Source: Macrotrachela quadricornifera
Taxonomy: Eukaryota > Rotifera > Eurotatoria > Philodinida > Philodinidae
Assembly: GCA_022393335.1 (NCBI GenBank)
Contig: JAJEKB010021383.1
Location: 1,030,342 to 1,094,341, forward strand
DNA: 64,000 nucleotides
Direction: 5' to 3'
A model generated the notes under the pieces. It worked only from the letters and a program-made list of their open reading frames with translations. It did not search any database and had not been told where the DNA came from. The first letter of the stretch is position 1. Every line of letters starts with the position of its first letter. The position numbers were made by a program, and so were the translations under genes. Shown here in pieces: positions 59,007 through 64,000 of the stretch.

Positions 59007-60538
59007 ATGACTGGTGAAACAAAAATGATAATTATAACATCAGATGAAGATATTATTCATCAATTTACTTCTAACAAAAATAAAAATACATATATTATTG
59101 ATATGGATAATAATAATAATAATAATAAACAAATCATATCAATTGAAAAAAATGATAATAATACAATTAATTTAAATTTTCTTCCTGAATTAACTCGAAA
59201 TGATCAAATTTCTAAGCGAACAATTGATACTCCTGATTATAATCGAACAAAATTAATTAAAACACGAAAAAAATCGACTAATCTAACTTGTACTATATGT
59301 GGTGATCGTGCTATTGGATATAATTATGCAGTACTTTCATGTGCATCATGTAAAGCTTTTTTTCATCGAATTGGTCAACAAGATTTAGTTAGTTAATTGT
59401 TATTTTCTTTTTTATTTGATTTATATATTATTTTAAATCATATTTAGAAAAGATTTAAATGTGTAAATAATAATAATCAATGTATAATTGATTATAAAAT
59501 AAGTCGTAAATGTTATCGATGTCGATTAGAACGATGTTTTTCTATGGGAATGAAAAAAGATTTACTTTTAAATCAAGAAGAAATTCAACGAAGAAAAAAT
59601 TCTGGAAGAAATCGAAAAATTTCATCGAATTCTGAATCTGTTTTATTAACATGTGATGAAATTGATCGTGTAAGTTCTTTCAATATCGAATACTGATCTA
59701 TTTTTTCTTTGATTTCTTGAATATTTTATTTTAGTTATTCATGGATATAAATCAACATAATAATAATAATTTTATTCATGAAAATATATTATTAGAACCA
59801 TTGACTGTTGAAGATTTAGAAGTTATTAATAATATTCAATCATCATTTTTATCTATTATTGATGAATGTGAAGAATTTATTAATTTTGATGATTTATCTG
59901 ATCATACTTCAGAATTAATTTGTTGTTTACAATTAAATAATGAAGCTGCTCTTCGTATTATTAAATTTTGTCGTCTAATTGATAAATTTGAAAATATAAA
60001 TGCTGATGATCGTTTTATTATAATTAAATATAATCTTATTCTTCTCTTTTGTATTGTAACATGTTATAAACCCAAAGAAACAAATGATTATTCTTCAAAT
60101 AAAGAACATGAAGAAGCCGAAGAAAAACGTTTTATGTATATGTTTTGTAATCAATCAGATTATATATATAATATGGTTGTAAATTTAGGTGTTACTTTAA
60201 ATGATATTATTGAACAGGATGATGTATTATTATCTCTTATTATTGTTATTTTTCTATTCTTAAAAGGTTTATCAATGAATGAAAATGAACCACCACTTAA
60301 AGATTCATTATCTGTATATCGAGCTCAATCTTATTATATAACATTATTATGGAATTATATGATTAAAAAACAGGGTGAAAAAAAAACATGCGAAAATTTT
60401 ACGAAATTATTAACTGCTATCTTTCGAGCTCAATCAACAGCTTGGAAATTTCGAGAATTTCTTAGTAGTCATGTGACGAATTTAGATGGTGTGGATGATA
60501 TTGCACCACTTATGCAAACTATTCTACATGTTTCTTAA
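59007..60538 (+). CDS. Nuclear hormone receptor, divergent
   Basis: Three exons, 59007-59387, 59448-59669 and 59735-60538, with phase-0 introns of 60 and 65 bp, give about 467 residues. The N-terminal 90 residues are Asn-rich and disordered-looking. The DNA-binding domain has finger one C95, C98, C112 and C115, with the P-box in CASCKAFFHR, and finger two C132, C139, C149 and C152, ending RLERCFSMGM. The first intron splits the two fingers. The usual P-box is CEGCKGFF, and most receptors have five residues between the first two cysteines of finger two; here there are six (VNNNNQ). Exon three encodes an alpha-helical ligand-binding domain, with FCRLIDKFENINADDRFIII in the helix 3-5 signature position. 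Expected role: ligand- or partner-regulated transcription factor in the nucleus. The ligand is unknown. Confidence 0.88.
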
Positions 60539-60763
60539 GTTTTATTTTGTATTTATATTTTTTCAAAAAGTAGAACACCTATGATCACATAATCTAATAT
60601 AGGTTAGTTTTCATTTCGAGTTTTTAGATTTATGGATTCAATCAAAAATTGATGCTCGAGAATTTTATTTCGTGTTTAAAACGAGATAAAACTTTACACA
60701 TTACATGAATATTGATTACAATATATAAAAAAAAAAATAATATTTATTAGCGTGATGTGTTGT
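60539..60763. other. Convergent 3' intergenic region
   Basis: About 225 bp of AT-rich sequence between the stops of the nuclear receptor and the aldo/keto reductase, holding both 3' ends. Terminator structure not discernible. Confidence 0.5.
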
Positions 60764-61909
60764 TCAGTTCTTCTTTGGAGCTGAATCATTATATAAATGA
60801 GAGCATGCAAATTCAGGATAACGTTCACCAACTACATCAGCTTTTTCACAAGCTTCTCGAATTTCTTTTATTTCTTCTTTGTTTAATTTGATTTGTGCAG
60901 ATGCAATATTTTCTTCTAAGTTTTTTATTTTACTTGTACCTGGTATTACAATAAAATCTTCACCTTGAGCAAGAATCCATGCTAATGTTAATTGACCTGG
61001 TGTACAACCTTTTTTATTTGATATTATTGTTAATTCATTAACCAATTTAAGATTTTTTGGAAAATTTTCCTTGGAAAAACGTGGTATCAATCTTCGAAAA
61101 TCATCTGCTTCGAAATCATCTGGATTTTTAATTTGTCCAGTAAGCATTCCACGTCCCAAAGGTGAATAACAAACAATAGCAACACCAAGTTCTCTACATG
61201 TTTTTAAAAGACCAATTTCATCTCTTTCAATATCTAAACTAAATGGTGAATATTCAATTTGTACACAAGCAACTGGATGAATTGCACATGCTCGTCGTAA
61301 TGTATCACTTGAACATTCCGATAAACCAATATATTTTATTTTACCAACTTTAATAAGTTCTTTTAAAGCATCCATTGTTTCTTCAATTGGTACAGTTTTA
61401 TCAATACGATGAACATAATAAAGATCAATTGAATCAATACCTAATCTTTTTAAACTTTTTTCACATGCTTCATGAACATATTGTGCATCACCACGTATAG
61501 AATAAGATTGAGTTTCAGGAGAAAATACACCAGCAAATTTTGTTGCAAGAAATACCTAGAGATAAGATTTTTGTGTCATTTATAAATATATGATTTTAAC
61601 TAGTGTATTGAATCAAAGTTTATTGTTAAGAAAAGTCTTTCTACTTACCTTTTTACGTTGTTGTGGATATTTTTTAAAATATTTTCCTAATAAATCTTCA
61701 TTATCACCATATACATCTGAACTATCAAAATAAGTACTACCAAGTTCAATAGCACGATCTAAGACTTTGAATCGTTCTTCATCGGATCCGACAGTTCCAT
61801 ATGATATTGATAAACCCATTGCACCATAACCAATAGCTGATACTTTTGGACCATTTTTACCTAATTGACGTTCAGGCATTGATGAATGATTAAACAATCG
61901 ATGACACAT
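60764..61909 (-). CDS. Aldo/keto reductase
   Basis: Two exons, 61909-61649 and 61555-60764, joined by a 93-bp phase-0 intron, give 350 residues. The protein opens MPERQLGKNGPKVSAIGYGA at residue 11, the usual start of the family. The full catalytic tetrad is present: D62 and Y67 in FDSSDVYG, K93 in LATKF, H136 in YYVHRID. The NADPH-binding end has VIPGTSKIKNLEENI. Family role: NADPH-dependent reduction of aldehydes and ketones. It resembles the branch of long-chain reductases containing plant auxin-induced and fungal/bacterial pyridoxal-type enzymes; the substrate cannot be told. The true start may be the Met at 61879, ten residues inside. It is convergent with the nuclear-receptor gene, and its 5' side has no nearby gene. 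Confidence 0.92.
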
Positions 61910-62040
61910 ATTGACTTTTACAAAAAGAAATAAACAGTTTTATATAGAAATATAAAATAGTTATATTAAATTTATAGTATAGATCAATTGTCAAATCTAC
62001 TCCATATATATACTCAGATAGAATACGTTGCAAGGTAAAA
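61910..62040. promoter_or_regulatory. 5' flank of the aldo/keto reductase
   Basis: AT-rich, including TATATATA near 62008. No specific element can be supported. Confidence 0.25.
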
Positions 62041-62180
62041 AAAGGTGAACGCATTCATACTTTACAGGAAAGAAAGAAAGAAAGGTGAACGCATTTATAA
62101 TTTATACGAAAGAAAGAAAGGTGAATGCAATCAAGTTTTACAGGAAAGAAAGAAAGGTGAACGCATTCGTACTGTATGAT
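62041..62180. repeat. 36-40-bp tandem repeat, four units
   Basis: Units contain GAAAGAAAGAAAGGTGAACG and CATTCATACTTTACAG. The GTGAACG anchor recurs at 62045, 62085, 62121 and 62157. It lies directly upstream of the aldo/keto reductase. Confidence 0.75.
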
Positions 62181-63290
62181 TAAAAAAAGACCAATATAAA
62201 AAGAAAATAAGACGATGGCCTTCAAAATATCGGATATTATTACAGAGAGTAAGGTAATTGGTTCTATTTTTAATGCTATTAGTCAAGTACAATGAGAATT
62301 TAGTTATTACATCAAGAAATGTCTTCATAGTATTGCTTTATGAAAATAAAATGTTACTTAATAGTTTGAAGTCCAACTTCTTATTTCTGAAATATTTCAA
62401 GGTATATATTAAAATAGCTACTTTAGTAGTGAATATTCAAATATTTCTAAAGAATTTTATTTAATAGCGAATTTCGATTACATAAATAATTATATTTTAA
62501 TTCATTGAAAAAGAATTCCTTTTAATATTAAAACAATTTGATTTCCTAAGGATGGTATTTTGATGGCAATAGCTAATAAATGATAATGTTAAGTTTATTG
62601 TGAGCAAAAAATAAACATTGTTTTTCTCATTTTTGTTTTGTAACTTCAAATATTTCAATAATTGAAATAAACTTTATAAATTTTGACGACTATTTATGTT
62701 GTAACTTTTAACGAAGGACTATGGGTTACATCTGAAAGAGGCAATTATTCGATGATCAAACAGCGTATATTTCCTATATGAATTTTATGAGAATTTATTG
62801 TGTAAACATGTGATAACACTTATTCCATTTAGAATAAAATTGAGAAATTATGACAACTATTCTTGTGATATCATTTAAGAATGTTATTCTTAATGAAAAG
62901 AGTCTAGCAGCGATGACCTTTATCTATGATGTAGTTAATTCATATTCTGCACTCATCGTGTAGATAACTATTGACGCCATTCTATTGTTGGATTTAGCTA
63001 TAGAAAGATTACATTATTACAATTTCCATTAGCATATATGTATTATATTGACTTTTTGGTTTATATAAATATTTTATTAATAAATGTTAAAAATATGAAT
63101 TAGTATTAAATAACTGCCAAAGATGGTCATACGTTGAGTTAAAAAATGTTAATTTTAATAATTATTGAGAACAAGACAATAGAAATTCGTATGATTTTTG
63201 GAATGATCAATAAGATTTGTAAAGCGAACCTACATTAGATATTTCGAAGTCATTTATACCGGATGCGGCATAGAAATTGCAACATTTGAC
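62181..63290. other. Intergenic, nothing recognised
   Basis: AT-rich; short opposing frames near 62131-62464 have no motif. Confidence 0.45.
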
Positions 63291-63299
63291 ATTTTGCAA

Positions 63300-64000
63300 A
63301 TATCTCATCATAGATAAATGATATACTCTTGAGTTTTTTTTTCTTGAAAGATGTGCGATGGAAAATTCTAAAAAATAAATCTGTATTGACTAATCTTGAT
63401 AGTGTTTTTTCCATTCTCAAAATCAGCAAGTCACATAGTGTTGTTATAGCCCACTGTATATACCACAATAGGAATGTTTGAAAATTTTTATTCTTTTCAA
63501 TTAAGAATTTGTTCATACAACTTTGATAGAACTTTCGACAGTGCATTTTCTGGAAAAAAAATCAAAATGCTATTATTCTCCTAAGCCGAGATATCTACAA
63601 AATGAAAAGCCTTTCAATTATTTTAATTATGCTCAATATAGTGCGCAATTGCATTATTATCTGATTTCTTTATTTCTAGTATCGAAAACACTATTAGACC
63701 AAGTCAATAGAGACTTTATTTACAACTTTTGTAGAGTTTTTCATGGTTCATCTTTTTTAAGAGAAAACAAAGATTCTAGTTGATTGTTAAGTCGAGATTT
63801 ATACGAAATAAAAAATATTGCAAGTATTTATAAACACTTGATAGCAGTATTATGAAGGTCTTTCATCATAACCAACTAGAAAAGACATCAGAGGGAGTCA
63901 ATAGGAATTTGTTCATATAGTTTCTGTAGAGCTTTCGATAGCACATGTTTTTAGAAAAATAAAATCAACATTGTATTATTTATCTATGATGAACCGTCTG
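63300..64000. repeat. About 200-bp repeat with direct and inverted copies, running off the window
   Basis: Three direct copies start near 63494, 63703 and 63899 and share TTTGTTCATA then TTGTAGAGCTTTCGATAG-like text. An inverted copy lies at about 63330-63420: read on the minus strand it gives AAAACACTATCAAGATTAGT then CAATACAGATTTATTTTTTA, matching AAAACACTATTAGACCAAGT at about 63686. The array continues past position 64000. Confidence 0.6.

Noticed and set aside
1..64000. tRNA and rRNA genes
   Set aside because: Scanned by eye for the conserved T-loop and rRNA core strings on both strands; none convincing was found.

Overview
The window is an AT-rich, animal-type nuclear segment. It most likely comes from a bdelloid rotifer. 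The grounds are very short spliceosomal introns (49 to 93 bp in the clearest genes), a long intronless ADP-ribosyltransferase/kinesin-light-chain-TPR gene of a kind I associate with bdelloids, a bacterial-type intronless metabolic gene, possible spliced-leader acceptor sites (tttag) just upstream of starts, and many decayed DNA transposons. The assignment is an inference; no rRNA, tRNA or marker gene is present to settle it.

Layout. Positions 1-4,600 hold no supported gene. Positions 4,650-10,470 are a roughly 93-bp satellite with well-kept cores and degenerate parts. A minus-strand multi-exon membrane-protein gene runs from 18,240 down to 10,961; its nine exons splice in one continuous frame and it carries poly-threonine tracts. 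From 18.9 to 30.5 kb lie a hAT-like non-autonomous element, one copy (A) of a transposon-like unit, a decaying LRR gene with one repeat per exon, and F-box and eIF4A pseudogenes. At 30.7-34.5 kb is the ART-TPR gene, followed by a 1-kb terminal-inverted-repeat element with a FLYWCH finger. At 38.2-41.2 kb (minus) is the most striking gene: a 974-residue fusion of HypX (formyltransferase plus enoyl-CoA-hydratase-like domains) to FolD (methylene-THF dehydrogenase/cyclohydrolase), with a probable mitochondrial presequence. From 41.4 to 48 kb are mariner, foldback and hAT remnants and the second copy (B) of the transposon-like unit. From 51.7 to 62 kb come another foldback element, then an EXOG nuclease, a PRDM-like SET-domain gene, a divergent nuclear receptor and an aldo/keto reductase. 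The right end holds only small repeats.

How the parts fit. EXOG and the HypX-FolD fusion both look mitochondrial. In the fusion, the FolD part would make 10-formyl-THF, which is the substrate of the HypX part. By analogy with bacterial HypX the predicted product is formyl-CoA and then carbon monoxide, unexpected in an animal. The other genes show no obvious functional link. The repeats show active recombination: copies A and B share about 1,177 bp of complete identity inside a more diverged duplication, which looks like gene conversion.
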